Of a stretch of 64,000 nucleotides of DNA, positions 1 through 12,172 are shown one piece after another. This stretch comes from Vibrio hepatarius. Lineage in GTDB: Bacteria > Pseudomonadota > Gammaproteobacteria > Enterobacterales > Vibrionaceae. The notes beneath the pieces were generated by a model. That model did no database searches. It was not told where the DNA came from and saw nothing but the letters and a program-made list of their open reading frames with translations. The position numbers and the translations under genes were made by a program. The stretch is taken from contig NZ_JAATOO010000007.1 in the NCBI RefSeq assembly GCF_011806575.1, positions 62,001-126,000 on the forward strand, given 5' to 3'. The first letter of the stretch is position 1. Each line of letters starts with the position of its first letter.

Positions 1-1
1 T

Positions 2-1555
2 GCGCTGAACCTAGCACCTTCTACTCCTGACTGGCTTGAGTCTATTGGCGCTGCGCCAATGAAACTTGGCCTTGACCTACGTGGTGGTGTTCACTTCTTG
101 ATGGAAGTGGATATGGACGCTGCGATGGAAAAACTGGTTGGTCAGCAAGAAGAAGCCTTCCGTAGTGAACTGCGTGAAGAGAAGATTCGTTATCGCTCGA
201 TTCGTCCGTCAGGCAAAGACGCTGTTGAAGTGGTGCTTCGTAACGAAGAGCAACTTGCGCAAGCGAAAAGCGTACTGGAAAAAAATCATCCAGATATGCT
301 GTTTACAGAAACGGGTTCAGATAGCCGTTTCGCGCTGAAAGCATCGTTTACCGAGCAACGTCTAACTGAAATTCGTAACTACGCGGTTGAGCAGAACATC
401 ACGATTCTACGTAACCGTGTGAACGAATTGGGTGTTGCCGAACCTTTGGTTCAACGTCAGGGCGCAAGCCGTATTGTTGTTGAACTACCTGGCGTTCAGG
501 ACACGGCTCGTGCGAAAGAAATTCTTGGTGCAACCGCAACGCTTGAATTCCGCGAAGTTGACTCAAAAGCCGATCTTTCTGCTGCTGCCAGTGGCCGCGC
601 GCCAGCGGGTAGCGAAATTAAGCTAGACCGCGATGGCCGCCCAGTGGTACTGAAAAAGCGTGTCATTCTTGGTGGTTCTAGCATCACGGATGCAAGCTCA
701 AGTGTTGATGAATACGGCCGTCCACAGGTAAATATTTCGCTAGATAGCGAAGGTGGCAGCAAGATGTCAGCATTCTCTAAGAAGAATATTGGCAAGCTAA
801 TGGCTACGGTATTTGCCGAGTACAAAGACAGTGGTCGTCGTACTCCTGAAGGTAAAGTGATTCTGACTAAGCACGAAGAAGTGATTAACCAAGCGACGAT
901 TCAGTCAGCGCTTGGCCGCAACTTCCGTATCACAGGTATCGACTCTGCAGCAGAAGCGCACAACCTAGCACTGCTACTTCGTGCGGGTGCATTGATTGCG
1001 CCGATTTCGATTGTAGAAGAGCGCACCATTGGTCCATCTATGGGTCAACAGAATATCGATATGGGTATTCAGGCGTGTATCTGGGGTATGGTGGCAGTTA
1101 TGCTGTTCACTCTGCTTTACTACCGTAAGTTTGGTTTTATCGCCAACATGGCGTTGATGGCGAACCTAGTGTTAATCATCGGTGTGATGTCGATGATCCC
1201 AGGCGCGACAATGACGCTACCGGGTATTGCGGGTATCGTTTTGACGGTCGGTATGGCGGTCGATGCCAACGTACTGATCTTCGAGCGTATTCGTGAAGAG
1301 CTGCGTGACGGACGTAATCCGCAACAAGCGATTCACCAAGGTTACGCGAACGCGTTCAGCACTATCGCCGATGCGAACATCACCACCCTTATCACAGCGA
1401 TTATTCTATTCGCTGTCGGTACAGGTGCGATCAAAGGCTTCGCGGTAACGTTGTCTATCGGTATCTTAACTTCTATGTTTACAGCCATTATTGGTACACG
1501 TTGTGTCGTGAACCTGCTTTATGGCGGAAAACGTGTAAACAAACTGTCGATCTAA
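2..1555 (+). CDS. secD: Protein translocase subunit SecD (5' end outside the window)
   Basis: This is the SecD part of the SecDF-YajC complex, which uses the proton motive force in the inner membrane to help complete export of proteins through SecYEG. The reading frame is open from base 2, so about 97 N-terminal residues, including the first membrane helix, lie outside the window. Visible are the conserved GLDLRGG motif soon after the window start, the long periplasmic P1 region, and a C-terminal block of membrane helices (about 1030-1530) containing [17 protein letters not shown] with its conserved Asp. The stop is 15 bases before secF, so the two form one operon. YajC, normally upstream, is not in view. 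Confidence 0.97.
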   Translation, partial: ALNLAPSTPDWLESIGAAPMKLGLDLRGGVHFLMEVDMDAAMEKLVGQQEEAFRSELREEKIRYRSIRPSGKDAVEVVLRNEEQLAQAKSVLEKNHPDMLFTETGSDSRFALKASFTEQRLTEIRNYAVEQNITILRNRVNELGVAEPLVQRQGASRIVVELPGVQDTARAKEILGATATLEFREVDSKADLSAAASGRAPAGSEIKLDRDGRPVVLKKRVILGGSSITDASSSVDEYGRPQVNISLDSEGGSKMSAFSKKNIGKLMATVFAEYKDSGRRTPEGKVILTKHEEVINQATIQSALGRNFRITGIDSAAEAHNLALLLRAGALIAPISIVEERTIGPSMGQQNIDMGIQACIWGMVAVMLFTLLYYRKFGFIANMALMANLVLIIGVMSMIPGATMTLPGIAGIVLTVGMAVDANVLIFERIREELRDGRNPQQAIHQGYANAFSTIADANITTLITAIILFAVGTGAIKGFAVTLSIGILTSMFTAIIGTRCVVNLLYGGKRVNKLSI

Positions 1556-1570
1556 GGCTGGGAATTAGTC

Positions 1571-2518
1571 ATGTTTCAAATTCTAAAAGCAGAAAAAACG
1601 ATCGACTTTATGCGTTGGTCGAAAGTCGCGTTCGTATTGTCTCTTGTGATGATCGGTGCGGCTATCTTCACACTTTCTACCAAATGGTTGAACTGGGGTC
1701 TGGATTTTACCGGTGGTACGCTGATCGAAGTTGGCTTTGAACAGCCTGCGAACCTAGAGCGAATCCGCTCATCACTAGAAGCGGAAGGCTTTGGTGATGC
1801 GACGGTACAGAATTTTGGTTCAGCGCGTGAGGTTATGGTTCGTCTTCGTCCTCGTGAAGATATTGCTGGTGAAACGCTGGGTAACCAGATCATCGCTGCT
1901 ATCAAACAAGGTACGGGCGAAAACGTAGAAATGCGTCGTATCGAGTTCGTTGGTCCAAACGTTGGTGACGAGCTAACAGAAGCGGGCGGTCTTGCGATTC
2001 TCGTTTCTCTGATCTGTATTCTTATCTACGTATCGGTTCGATTCGAGTGGCGCTTAGCCGCGGGTGCGGTATTAGCACTGGCGCACGACGTTATCATCAC
2101 TTTGGGTATCTTCTCTTTGATGCAAATCGAAGTGGACTTAACCATCGTTGCGGCACTGTTGACGGTTGTCGGTTACTCGCTCAACGATACCATCGTTGTC
2201 TTCGACCGTATCCGTGAAAATTTCCGTAAGATGCGTAAAGGTGAGCCAGCAGAAATCATGAACAACTCAATCACTCAAACATTGAGCCGTACATTGATCA
2301 CCTCTGCGACCACTTTATTCGTAGTTATTGCGCTGTTTACTCAAGGCGGTGCGATGATTCACGGTTTTGCGACCGCGCTTCTACTGGGTATCACAGTGGG
2401 TACTTACTCTTCGATCTACGTGGCTTCGGCACTGGCTCTGAAACTGGGTATTACCAAAGAACATTTGATGCCACCTCAAGTAGATAAAGAAGGTGCAGAA
2501 TTCGACGAGATGCCTTAA
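1571..2518 (+). CDS. secF: Protein translocase subunit SecF
   Basis: SecF pairs with SecD in the inner membrane to drive late steps of protein export. The 315 residues match the usual length. The sequence shows the first membrane helix (about 17-37), the GLDFTGGT motif, a short periplasmic domain, and five C-terminal helices with GYSLNDTIVVFDRIREN, the SecF counterpart of the SecD proton-relay motif. The ATG at 1571 follows a GGGAA element and lies 15 bases after the secD stop. A strong terminator at 2536 closes the operon. Confidence 0.97.
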   Translation: MFQILKAEKTIDFMRWSKVAFVLSLVMIGAAIFTLSTKWLNWGLDFTGGTLIEVGFEQPANLERIRSSLEAEGFGDATVQNFGSAREVMVRLRPREDIAGETLGNQIIAAIKQGTGENVEMRRIEFVGPNVGDELTEAGGLAILVSLICILIYVSVRFEWRLAAGAVLALAHDVIITLGIFSLMQIEVDLTIVAALLTVVGYSLNDTIVVFDRIRENFRKMRKGEPAEIMNNSITQTLSRTLITSATTLFVVIALFTQGGAMIHGFATALLLGITVGTYSSIYVASALALKLGITKEHLMPPQVDKEGAEFDEMP

Positions 2519-2535
2519 GCCTCGTTCATCTGATA

Positions 2536-2566
2536 CAAAGCCGCTGCCTGTCAGCGGCTTTGTTTT
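2536..2566 (+). terminator. Rho-independent terminator of secDF
   Basis: An 11-bp perfect stem (CAAAGCCGCTG / CAGCGGCTTTG) with a 5-nt loop is followed by TTTT, 17 bases after the secF stop. Confidence 0.9.
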
Positions 2567-2713
2567 ATCTGAAGCACAACCATGTCGCCAATACACTACA
2601 CTCATTGTGAGCAGCACAAAATGTGCGCGCGAGTAACAAGTTAATACACAGTAAACAAGACATCATAGTTTAACTTGGTATCATAGCTCGACAGATAAAA
2701 AAGGAAGCAAGTT

Positions 2714-3046
2714 ATGCCGCATTTACGTTTTCGAGCTGTAGAACCACAGACGGTTCAGCCGTTGTCTAAATCTCTGATTGATGTTCTTCAGCCTTTGATG
2801 GACTGTCCACGCGAAGATTTCACCTTCGAATATGTTTACACCACCTTTTACCATGAAGGCGAAGTAAGTCCGGCTTATCCATTTGTTGAAGTGCTATGGT
2901 TCGACCGTGGGCAAGAGACGCAAGATAAAGTCGCTAAGCTTATCACTCAGCAAGTGCGCGGAATGATCGGCGAAGATGTCGATGTTGCGGTTATTTTCAC
3001 CGCCCTTAACGCGACCAGCTACTATGATAATGGCGAACATTATTAA
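2714..3046 (+). CDS. DUF1904 family protein
   Basis: This 110-residue cytoplasmic protein has the features of the DUF1904 family, small tautomerase-like proteins of unknown substrate: an N-terminal MPHLRFR strand, a PREDFTFEYV motif and a C-terminal segment ending YYDNGEHY. In tautomerase-like folds the residue after Met is often a catalytic Pro, and Pro2 is present here, but activity is an inference. The start has an AAGGAAG ribosome-binding site 5 bases upstream. It precedes mepA by 14 bases on the same strand, so the two are probably co-transcribed. Confidence 0.75.
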   Translation: MPHLRFRAVEPQTVQPLSKSLIDVLQPLMDCPREDFTFEYVYTTFYHEGEVSPAYPFVEVLWFDRGQETQDKVAKLITQQVRGMIGEDVDVAVIFTALNATSYYDNGEHY

Positions 3047-3060
3047 TTAGGACTCCACCG

Positions 3061-3921
3061 ATGAGAAAGATATCTGCAGTTAGTCTCCGTTACCTATCTT
3101 TCTTATCGTTATTGATCGTTGCTCCCTCCGTTCTTGCCAGCGTGTGGGAACATGTTGTTTCTCCCTCTCATCACTCACCTCAATCGATAGGCAGTTACGC
3201 CAATGGATGCCTTTCCGGTGCATCTGCACTGCCACTGGAAGGGATTGGCTACCAAGTCTTACGCAGTGAACGACAGCGATATTTCGGCCACCCTAATTCG
3301 GTCAGCTTTATTCAGCGCCTTGGTGAATTTTCTGCCCATCAACTGCAGACAAATTTGCTGGTGGGGGATATTTCCCTGCCGCGTGGTGGACGCTTTTCAA
3401 GCGGTCATTCCAGTCACCAAACCGGATTGGATATCGATATCTGGTTGAAACTGGCGGATGAAAGATTATCTGAACAGCAATTGAGCCAGCCCAGAGCGAT
3501 CAGCGTAGTCGATATCGAACAGTACCGGTTGCAAAAACAGAATTGGGACTCGCGCCATTTTCAACTGATCAAACGCGCAGCCAGTGACCCAGCAGTGGCG
3601 AGAATCTTTGTTCACCCGGTGATCAAAGAGAAGTTGTGTAACAGTGAAAATTCCGACGATCGAGCTTGGCTGAGAAAAGTCCGCCCTTGGTGGGGCCACC
3701 ACTACCACATGCACGTACGCCTCAAATGCCCTCAAGGCAGTAAGGTATGTCAACCTCAAGCCGCTCCTCCCAAAGGGGATGGTTGTGGCTATGAACTGGC
3801 GAGTTGGCGACCAAAACCTAAAGTCGACGAACCCGAAGTCGCGGCGGTAAAACCGAAGAAAAAGCCACCTAAAATCATGCCTGCGCAGTGTGAAATGCTG
3901 CTTCCTGAGACACAAAGTTAA
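3061..3921 (+). CDS. mepA: Penicillin-insensitive murein endopeptidase MepA
   Basis: MepA (M74, LAS-type metallopeptidase) cuts D-alanyl-meso-diaminopimelyl cross-links in peptidoglycan in the periplasm. The 286-residue product starts with a signal peptide (RK, hydrophobic core, probable cleavage after VLA near residue 26). Zinc-site motifs are visible: SSGHSSHQTGLDIDIW (His and Asp ligands) around residues 117-132 and the HHYHMHVRL motif near 217. Six or more cysteines in the mature part fit a disulfide-stabilised periplasmic enzyme. The C-terminus has a Lys/Pro-rich tail (KPKVDEPEV...KPKKKPPK). No obvious terminator follows. Confidence 0.95.
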   Translation: MRKISAVSLRYLSFLSLLIVAPSVLASVWEHVVSPSHHSPQSIGSYANGCLSGASALPLEGIGYQVLRSERQRYFGHPNSVSFIQRLGEFSAHQLQTNLLVGDISLPRGGRFSSGHSSHQTGLDIDIWLKLADERLSEQQLSQPRAISVVDIEQYRLQKQNWDSRHFQLIKRAASDPAVARIFVHPVIKEKLCNSENSDDRAWLRKVRPWWGHHYHMHVRLKCPQGSKVCQPQAAPPKGDGCGYELASWRPKPKVDEPEVAAVKPKKKPPKIMPAQCEMLLPETQS

Positions 3922-4262
3922 GTCTATTCGCTGACTGATGCGACCAACATCTTTTTCAGAACAGTATCAAGTATGAAACTGGAGAAACATCACGCTAGTG
4001 TCTACAGTGATTAATATAACTATAAATAACGATCCAGCTTATTTTAAATGTATCGAAATTAGATTGCTGATAAATAAGAATTTTTATCTAGTTCTTTAAT
4101 AATCTTTTATCTGATGTCGAGATATGGGATGGAAGCGTGGAAATTATCGGTTTAGACATTTTTTATTGAGTTGGTTAAGTAATCTCTCTGTACAACATAG
4201 ATAGGCGAAGTGGTGGGTGCAGTGGACGGCAACCTGCCAGAGCGTTGATTAAGGACAAGACC
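3922..4262. other. AT-rich intergenic region
   Basis: This 341-base stretch between mepA and the next small gene is clearly richer in A+T than its flanks, especially 4000-4190. I see no gene, tRNA, recognisable riboswitch or strong hairpin. It may carry the promoter of the gene at 4263. Confidence 0.6.
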
Positions 4263-4571
4263 ATGACGATGATTTGTGCAAAAGAATTTGCTGAGTGGTT
4301 GAGGCATAGATTTAGCGGTGAAACTACTGGCATATCAATAACTCGCGAAGATATCAATCAATTGACGGGAAGGCAGAGACTTGATCTCGGGTTTGTAAAC
4401 GATGTGCATTATGAGTTGATGCAACACGGTTTCGCATTTGTCACCGATACGGGGCGGGAGAACTATTATTTAATTCCGATAACCCAAGCAAAGAACTGGC
4501 GAGAGCGTCTTGAGTACCATTTCGAGAAAGAGCTGTTTTGTAATATCTATCCTATTGAAAAGTCGGGTTAA
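4263..4571 (+). CDS. Hypothetical protein, 102 residues
   Basis: I do not recognise a named family. The product is a small, soluble, mixed-charge protein with no signal peptide or membrane helix. Its sequence reads like a folded alpha/beta protein, with motifs such as TGRQRLDLGFVNDVHYEL and a C-terminal WRERLEYHFEKELF. An upstream in-frame TTG at 4245 would add six residues, but AAGGA at 4251-4255 sits 7 bases before the ATG at 4263, which favours that start. It stands alone between an AT-rich spacer and a bidirectional terminator. It may be a Vibrio-specific conserved hypothetical. Confidence 0.7.
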   Translation: MTMICAKEFAEWLRHRFSGETTGISITREDINQLTGRQRLDLGFVNDVHYELMQHGFAFVTDTGRENYYLIPITQAKNWRERLEYHFEKELFCNIYPIEKSG

Positions 4572-4574
4572 AAA

Positions 4575-4610
4575 AAGGTCCAACTTGATGATTAAGTTGG
4601 ACCTTCTAAT
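4575..4610. terminator. Bidirectional terminator between converging genes
   Basis: A 12-bp perfect stem (AAGGTCCAACTT / AAGTTGGACCTT) has a 7-nt loop. A T-rich tract follows on the plus strand and an A-run (T-run on minus) precedes it, so it can end both the hypothetical gene at 4263 and the minus-strand ferredoxin/trhP operon. Confidence 0.9.
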
Positions 4611-4612
4611 TT

Positions 4613-6270
<1,658 letters not shown>

Positions 6271-6457
6271 GTGTAATTCTCTTAGTCTGATCTCAAGTCA
6301 GGGCTATTCCACCAGATGGAATAGGGGCGCAAATTTTACGTCAAATTGTGACCTGTGACTAGGGAAAGTCGATTTTGTTTTTTGAAGGGATAAATGTCAG
6401 GTTTGAAGGGGAGTTATTTGTGGTGAACGGCTGTAGGTTGTCACGTGCGATGCAAAT

Positions 6458-6483
6458 AAAAACGCCCTCAGTGACGAGGGCGT
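6458..6483 (-). terminator. Terminator of rdgC
   Basis: Read on the minus strand, ACGCCCTC / GAGGGCGT form an 8-bp stem with a 6-nt loop followed by TTTTATTT, 12 bases past the rdgC stop. Confidence 0.88.
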
Positions 6484-6495
6484 ATCAATAAACAA

Positions 6496-7410
6496 TTAAG
6501 CGTTCGGGTGAGGCAAGCCGCCCAGTGATTCGTACAGACTTGGTAGGAATGCACTCAGTTCACCACACATCAACGAGAAATCGGCGTCAAAGCGTGCTGC
6601 TTGGTCTTCACGCGGGATATCATCATTTTGATCTTTTAGGTCATCAGAGAATTTCAGGCGCTTGATGCTGCCGTCTTCTGCGAGAATAAACTCGATACGC
6701 TCTTGCCACCAAAGCGCAAGCTTCGTCACTACTTTGTCGGCTTCGATATGGCTGCGGATTTCATCTGCGGTAAGTTCTTGTTTCTTACAACGGATCACAC
6801 CACCTTCTTCCAGCACCGATTTCAGCTCGGCTTCGTCTAGCATCTGCATGCCAACTGGCGTGTTACCCGTTTTGACCCATTCGGTCAGTGTGGTTTCAAT
6901 CGCTTGTTCTGGAATCGCTGGTACGACTGGCAGACTACCCATCGTTTTTCGTAGTAACGCCAAAACGTCTTCCGCTTTCTTGAAGCTGCTTGCGTCAACC
7001 AGAATAAAGCCTTCTTTCGGCAGAATCAGAACATAAGTGTGGTTGCTGCGGCTAAACGCGCGTGGCAGCAAATCCATCACGATGTCTTCTTTTAGATTGT
7101 CTTTCTCTTTTTTCTTTAGAGGACGACCTTCTTGCGCTTCCATCGCATCGACTTTTGCGTTGAGAGACTCTTTGATCACCGATGCTGGCAGCATCTTCTC
7201 TTCTTTTTTAGCGCAGATCAGGATGCGGTTTTCAGACACGTGCGTCATCATATCGCCGTGTTTACCCATCGCGGTCACCCAGCCAAACTTCTGTTTATCC
7301 TGACTGCCACACGGCGTAAAGCGAAACTCTTGAAGTTGCTTTTCTAGTTGGTCTGCATTGAATTCGATATCACGGTTAAATCGGTAAACCAGACAATTTT
7401 TAAACCACAT
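6496..7410 (-). CDS. rdgC: Recombination-associated protein RdgC
   Basis: RdgC is a DNA-binding protein that forms a ring around double-stranded DNA and modulates RecA activity and nucleoid processes. The 304 residues match the E. coli length (303), and the N-terminus [11 protein letters not shown] is characteristic. Further family features are the [11 protein letters not shown] region near residue 45 and the LPHPNA-type C-terminus after a YESLGGLP segment. It is monocistronic, divergent from phoB, with its own terminator. Confidence 0.96.
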   Translation of the reverse strand: MWFKNCLVYRFNRDIEFNADQLEKQLQEFRFTPCGSQDKQKFGWVTAMGKHGDMMTHVSENRILICAKKEEKMLPASVIKESLNAKVDAMEAQEGRPLKKKEKDNLKEDIVMDLLPRAFSRSNHTYVLILPKEGFILVDASSFKKAEDVLALLRKTMGSLPVVPAIPEQAIETTLTEWVKTGNTPVGMQMLDEAELKSVLEEGGVIRCKKQELTADEIRSHIEADKVVTKLALWWQERIEFILAEDGSIKRLKFSDDLKDQNDDIPREDQAARFDADFSLMCGELSAFLPSLYESLGGLPHPNA

Positions 7411-7521
7411 ACTCTTTCTCTATACCTAGACTTAGCTGCTAATCATAAAGGCTTTTTATGCCCTTGTCTTAACGCAAATACACAATAGTGGGATGAAAGT
7501 TATATGAAAATTTGTTTGCAA

Positions 7522-7539
7522 AGGTCACAAAAGTGTCAT
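7522..7539 (+). promoter_or_regulatory. Pho box upstream of phoB
   Basis: AGGTCACAAAAGTGTCAT matches the E. coli Pho-box pattern (two CTGTCAT-like 7-mers separated by 4 A/T-rich bases) at about 13 of 18 positions, with the second half GTGTCAT nearly perfect. It lies 80 bases before the phoB start, as expected for autoregulation by phosphorylated PhoB. Confidence 0.7.
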
Positions 7540-7618
7540 AATTGCTCGTAATAATGCTTATCGTTGCAGAGGCCTGATGCGGCCTAAAATAATTTAACTA
7601 ACATAAGGTTATTCAATT

Positions 7619-8308
7619 ATGTCTAGAAGGATTCTAGTTGTTGAAGACGAAGCTCCAATCCGTGAAATGCTTTGCTTTGTTCTTGAACAAAAGGGTTACC
7701 AAGCGGTAGAGGCAGAAGATTACGATACTGCGGTAACTAAACTGGCTGAACCCTTCCCAGATCTTGTTCTGCTAGATTGGATGCTACCTGGTGGTAGTGG
7801 TATCAACTTTATCAAACACATGAAACGTGAAGAGCTCACACGCAATATCCCAGTGGTAATGCTGACGGCTCGTGGTGAAGAAGAAGACAAAGTTCGCGGC
7901 CTAGAAGTGGGCGCGGACGACTACATCACCAAACCATTTTCTCCAAAAGAGCTGGTGGCACGCCTGAAAGCGGTAATTCGCCGAGTGACGCCAACCGCGC
8001 TAGAAGATGTCATTGATGTTCAAGGCTTAAGGCTCGACCCTGTTTCTCATCGCGTGACCGCGAATGACCAGCCGTTGGATATGGGGCCGACAGAATTCAA
8101 AATGCTGCATTTCTTTATGACTCACCAAGAACGCGTTTACAGCCGTGAGCAGCTACTTAACAACGTTTGGGGCACCAACGTATACGTTGAGGATCGTACG
8201 GTCGACGTGCATATTCGTCGCCTACGCAAAGCGCTAGAAAATGCAGGCCACGATAAACTGATTCAGACAGTACGTGGCGCAGGGTATCGTTTTTCAACGA
8301 AATCATAG
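7619..8308 (+). CDS. phoB: Phosphate regulon response regulator PhoB
   Basis: PhoB is the OmpR-family transcription factor that activates the Pho regulon under phosphate limitation. The 229-residue protein has a receiver domain with acidic pocket residues (VVEDE), the phospho-acceptor Asp53 in [10 protein letters not shown], and Lys105 in [12 protein letters not shown]-terminal winged-helix domain includes [28 protein letters not shown]. It is followed 67 bases later by phoR, and a Pho box lies upstream. Confidence 0.98.
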   Translation: MSRRILVVEDEAPIREMLCFVLEQKGYQAVEAEDYDTAVTKLAEPFPDLVLLDWMLPGGSGINFIKHMKREELTRNIPVVMLTARGEEEDKVRGLEVGADDYITKPFSPKELVARLKAVIRRVTPTALEDVIDVQGLRLDPVSHRVTANDQPLDMGPTEFKMLHFFMTHQERVYSREQLLNNVWGTNVYVEDRTVDVHIRRLRKALENAGHDKLIQTVRGAGYRFSTKS

Positions 8309-8375
8309 TACCTAGTTAGAGCAACTCCGCCTAACTCTTGTGGGCGGAACTCATTGGTACATATTGGAGAGGTAA

Positions 8376-9674
8376 GTGGTAGAACGGTTAACTTGGAAGA
8401 AGCTAGCCTGGGAGCTGGCTTTTTTTTACACTCCCTGGATAGTAGTCGGGTGGATATTCGGCTACATGCCGTGGTTGCTGCTGGCAGCGACGGTGATTCA
8501 ACTTGTTTGGCACCTGCACAATCAAATGCGATTGTCGGCGTGGCTATGGGACGAAAAGCGCCTAACACCACCGTCTGGTACTGGTAACTGGGAGTCGTTG
8601 TTCAACGGCATCTACCGCCTGCAACAACGCCAACGTAAAAAACGTAAAGAGTTAACCAACCTCATCCGCCGTTTCCGTAACGGTGCGGAATCGTTACCCG
8701 ATGCAGTTGTGGTCTTCCGTGGTGAAGGCAACATTGTGTGGTGCAACCGACTCGCTCAGCACCTATTAGGCTTTAAATGGCCTGATGATTCCGGTCAGCC
8801 GATCTCTAACCTGATCCGCACCCCTGATTTTATCAAATACCTAAACAAACAAGACTTTTCTGAACCGTTGGAAATGCGCTCTCCACTTAACGTCGAGCGT
8901 ATGCTGGAACTGCGTATTGTGCCGTACACAGAAGGTGAACACCTGATGGTGGTGCGTGACGTCAGCCAGCTTAAACAGTTGGAAGGCATGCGCCGTAACT
9001 TCTTTGCCAACGTTTCGCATGAATTACGTACGCCGATGACGGTATTACAAGGTTATCTGGAAATGACCGAAGACCCGGATATGGTCGTCGGTCCAATGTG
9101 GAGCAAAGCGCACGGGGTGATGACCGAGCAGCTAAATCGCATGAATAGTCTGGTCAACCAACTGCTCACCTTATCCAAAATTGAAGCCGCGCCGATGCAC
9201 GAACTCGATGAAGTGGTTAATGTGCCCGCGATGCTGGAAGTGCTAGAAAAAGAAGCTGCCAGCTTGAGTGGCGACCAAGAACACAAACTTAAGTTTGAAG
9301 TGGATGAAAAGCTACGTGTGCTGGGGGATGAAGACCAACTGCGCAGTGCGATTTCCAACTTGGTTTACAACGCGGTTAAGTACACACCTGCTGGCGCGGA
9401 GATTAACGTGCGTTGGTATAAAACCCCGCAAGGTGCTTGCTTAGAAGTGCAAGACAGTGGCGATGGTATTGAACCTCAGCACTTACACCGTTTGACCGAA
9501 CGTTTCTACCGCGTCGATAAAGCGCGCTCGCGCGACACTGGCGGTAGCGGTCTTGGTCTGGCGATCGTTAAGCACGCCCTGACGCACCACGACTCACACC
9601 TCAACATCCAGAGCCAAGTGGGCGTAGGCAGCAAGTTTTCGTTCGTATTGCCAAAACGTTTAGTGGTGTACTAA
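8376..9674 (+). CDS. phoR: Phosphate regulon sensor histidine kinase PhoR
   Basis: PhoR phosphorylates PhoB when phosphate is low, under the control of the Pst transporter and PhoU. The 432 residues show two N-terminal membrane helices (about 9-50), a positively charged linker, a PAS domain (about 95-200), the phospho-His motif [18 protein letters not shown], and an ATPase domain with N box ([10 protein letters not shown]), DSGDGI and [12 protein letters not shown]. The GTG start at 8376 is supported by GGAGAGG 4 bases upstream. Its TAA overlaps the ATG of the next gene by one base, showing translational coupling to the PstS-like gene. Confidence 0.97.
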   Translation: MVERLTWKKLAWELAFFYTPWIVVGWIFGYMPWLLLAATVIQLVWHLHNQMRLSAWLWDEKRLTPPSGTGNWESLFNGIYRLQQRQRKKRKELTNLIRRFRNGAESLPDAVVVFRGEGNIVWCNRLAQHLLGFKWPDDSGQPISNLIRTPDFIKYLNKQDFSEPLEMRSPLNVERMLELRIVPYTEGEHLMVVRDVSQLKQLEGMRRNFFANVSHELRTPMTVLQGYLEMTEDPDMVVGPMWSKAHGVMTEQLNRMNSLVNQLLTLSKIEAAPMHELDEVVNVPAMLEVLEKEAASLSGDQEHKLKFEVDEKLRVLGDEDQLRSAISNLVYNAVKYTPAGAEINVRWYKTPQGACLEVQDSGDGIEPQHLHRLTERFYRVDKARSRDTGGSGLGLAIVKHALTHHDSHLNIQSQVGVGSKFSFVLPKRLVVY

Positions 9675-10633
9675 TGAAGTTAGTGCTCACTACGATTTTA
9701 TCCGCGACGTTATTCAGCTTTACTGCGCATGCAGAAGCCATTCCCGATTATCACAAGGTGCACGGCATTACCGGTACGTTGACCAGTGTCGGCTCTGATA
9801 CCTTGGCTGGCATGACGACACTATGGTTTGAAGAGTTCAAACAGATGTACCCGAGTGTGAATGCTCAGGTGCAAGCTTCAGGGTCGTCAACCGCTCCACC
9901 AGCACTCACCGAAAGAACCGCGCAATTTGGACCAATGAGCCGTCCGATGCGCAATCGTGAAATAGAAGCGTTTGAGCGTGAACACGGCTATAAGCCGACC
10001 GAGTTGCGCGTGGCCATTGACGCAATTGGCATTTTTGTCCATCGTGATAATCCAATCAAAGGCATCAATTTCCAGCAGCTAGACAGTATCTTTTCCACCA
10101 CATTGCGCTGCGGTGCGACTCAATCTATTTCTACTTGGTCAGAACTCGGTTTGGACTATCAGTGGGCCAAACGCAGTATTCAGTTGTTTGGTCGTAACTC
10201 GGTATCTGGTACGTATGGTTACTTTAAGAACAATGCGCTGTGTGGCGGTGATTTCAAAAATAGCGTTAACGAACAACCAGGTTCGGCCTCTGTAGTCCAG
10301 TCGGTGGCTTCAGCAGTAAACACCATTGGCTATTCCGGGGTAGGGTATAAAGTCTCGGGGGTGAAGCTGTTGCCTGTCGCTAAGCAAGGCAGCGAGTACA
10401 TCGAAGCAAGTAAAGAAAACATCTTGTCAGGTAAGTACCCACTATCACGCTACTTATATGTATACGTGAATAAACATCCTTCTAAGCCGCTTTCTCCGGT
10501 GGCGAGCGAGTTTATTCGCTACATCTTTTCTGCTCAGGGACAAGAGCAAGTCGAGAAAGACGGTTACATTCCCATTTCGGCGGATATTGCCCGCCAGGAG
10601 CTGCAAAAAGTTGGGTTGTTAAGCGCAGAGTAA
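9674..10633 (+). CDS. PstS-like phosphate-binding periplasmic protein
   Basis: This 319-residue protein belongs to the PstS-like substrate-binding family of phosphate ABC transporters. A signal peptide (residues 1-20, cleavage after AHA) leads into an ITGTLTSVGSDTL segment, a TERTAQFGPMSRPM phosphate-loop region, and a RNSVSGTYGYF motif with Ser/Arg ligands. Two cysteines (LRCGAT, NALCGGD) could form a disulfide. Its start overlaps the phoR stop, so it is part of the phoBR operon. The permease genes pstC-pstA-pstB lie beyond ppx-ppk1, 3.8 kb downstream. The Vibrio genome may carry another PstS elsewhere. Confidence 0.9.
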   Translation: MKLVLTTILSATLFSFTAHAEAIPDYHKVHGITGTLTSVGSDTLAGMTTLWFEEFKQMYPSVNAQVQASGSSTAPPALTERTAQFGPMSRPMRNREIEAFEREHGYKPTELRVAIDAIGIFVHRDNPIKGINFQQLDSIFSTTLRCGATQSISTWSELGLDYQWAKRSIQLFGRNSVSGTYGYFKNNALCGGDFKNSVNEQPGSASVVQSVASAVNTIGYSGVGYKVSGVKLLPVAKQGSEYIEASKENILSGKYPLSRYLYVYVNKHPSKPLSPVASEFIRYIFSAQGQEQVEKDGYIPISADIARQELQKVGLLSAE

Positions 10634-10669
10634 GCTTGCTCTGCGCCGATAATGCTTGGCAGTCTGAAG

Positions 10670-12172
10670 TTAGAAATCGAGTTCCCAGCCCGCGTTGTGC
10701 CAATATTCCTGCTCGGTGAGCAAATCCGCGTGGAGCAATTTGCTGTGCTCTAACCAATCTGATTCACCCGAAGTGAGTGTCCATTTATCACCGTCGACGG
10801 TTAATGACAGCGGTGGTAACGGATCATCGTTACGCTGACCGTTGACCAGTATCGCAAGACGTAAGACGCGGATCAGACCGATGATGTGCTTTTTCTTGTA
10901 GAGAGAAAACTCTTCCATTTCATTCAGTTTGAGCGATTTACGTTGAAAACGGACCAACATCGCTAATACACGCTGCTGCTCGCGGTTGAAGCCGGGCATA
11001 TAAGTGTGGCGTAGGATGTAAGCAGAATGTCGATGAAATGCCTGCAAGCTGATGTTGAGCCCGACTTCGTGCAGGAGCGCACTCCATTCCAGCAGATCAG
11101 ATAATTCAGAGCTTTTCTTGATGCTCAAATCAGAATGGACTTGCTGAAAAAACTCCTGAGCTTGGCCTTTGATTTTTGCTGCGTGCTCTAGGTCGACTAG
11201 GTGTTTGCTAGCGAGGTTTTCCGTGGTACGCATGCGGATGTCAGAACGCTTAAATGCATCTTCCATTTCAAACAACAGACCTTCGCGTAATGCACCTTCG
11301 GAGAAGTGCATCTCACTGATTTTCAGGTCTTTGATAATTGCTGACAGGATAGCTACACCAGCGGCAAACACGGGTTTCCGCTCCGGCGTTAAGCCAGCAA
11401 GTTCGATATCGTCGATGGTTTGCCATTCGCACAGTTTCTCGACCAGTTTATCCAGGCGCTTGGCGTTGATTAAACCGTCTTCAAAGCCTAAGCCAATCAG
11501 AACTTCCCGGATAGCTTTGATGGTACCCGACGAGCCAAAAGCGATTTCCCACCCTTTTTTACGGTAGCGATGGGCGATTGATTCAAGCTTTTGCTCTGCC
11601 GCGAGTGTGGCGTTGGCAAAGTTCTTTTTCGACAGTTTGCCGTTGGCAAAATAACGATTGGTGTAACTCACGCAGCCCATTTGCTTGCTGTTTATCAGCT
11701 CGGGTTCAAACCCTTTTCCGATGATCATTTCGGTACTTCCACCACCGATATCGACCACCAGTTTAGAATCGGACTCGGGCTGAGTGTGGGCAACGCCGAG
11801 ATAAATCAAACGCGCTTCTTCTACGCCGGGAATGATTTCAATTGGAAATGGCAGCACTTCTTGAGCGCGCTGCAAAAAGATATGAGCATTGTTTGCCTGA
11901 CGTAAAGTATGGGTCGCAGCGATACGGATGTTGTCTTCTTCGAATCCCTGCAGACGCTCGGCAAACATCGCCAGCACTTCTAATCCACGTTCAATAGAGG
12001 CGTTATCGAGGTTTTTCTGGCTGTCTAAACCCGACGCAAGACGAACGCGCTGTTTGTGGCGGCTGACGAGTTGTAAGTCTTGGTCGACGACTTTCGCCAC
12101 CACCATGTGGAAACTATTGGAGCCGAGATCAATCGCGGCTACGTCTCGAATCTGCGGGGATTGATTCTTCAT
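10670..12172 (-). CDS. ppx: Exopolyphosphatase Ppx
   Basis: Ppx removes terminal phosphate from long-chain polyphosphate and is a member of the Ppx/GppA family of the ASKHA fold. The 500 residues show the N-terminal [17 protein letters not shown] motif, the [12 protein letters not shown] phosphate-binding loop near residue 145, and a C-terminal HD-like domain ([22 protein letters not shown]). It starts 44 bases inside the 3' end of ppk1, so the synthesis and degradation enzymes are translationally linked. It converges on the PstS-like gene 36 bases away. Confidence 0.96.
   Translation of the reverse strand: MKNQSPQIRDVAAIDLGSNSFHMVVAKVVDQDLQLVSRHKQRVRLASGLDSQKNLDNASIERGLEVLAMFAERLQGFEEDNIRIAATHTLRQANNAHIFLQRAQEVLPFPIEIIPGVEEARLIYLGVAHTQPESDSKLVVDIGGGSTEMIIGKGFEPELINSKQMGCVSYTNRYFANGKLSKKNFANATLAAEQKLESIAHRYRKKGWEIAFGSSGTIKAIREVLIGLGFEDGLINAKRLDKLVEKLCEWQTIDDIELAGLTPERKPVFAAGVAILSAIIKDLKISEMHFSEGALREGLLFEMEDAFKRSDIRMRTTENLASKHLVDLEHAAKIKGQAQEFFQQVHSDLSIKKSSELSDLLEWSALLHEVGLNISLQAFHRHSAYILRHTYMPGFNREQQRVLAMLVRFQRKSLKLNEMEEFSLYKKKHIIGLIRVLRLAILVNGQRNDDPLPPLSLTVDGDKWTLTSGESDWLEHSKLLHADLLTEQEYWHNAGWELDF

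Noticed and set aside
10622..10646. Hairpin GCGCAGAG / CTCTGCGC at the 3' end of the PstS-like gene
   Set aside because: The stem covers the stop codon and has no T-run on either strand, so it is not a convincing terminator.
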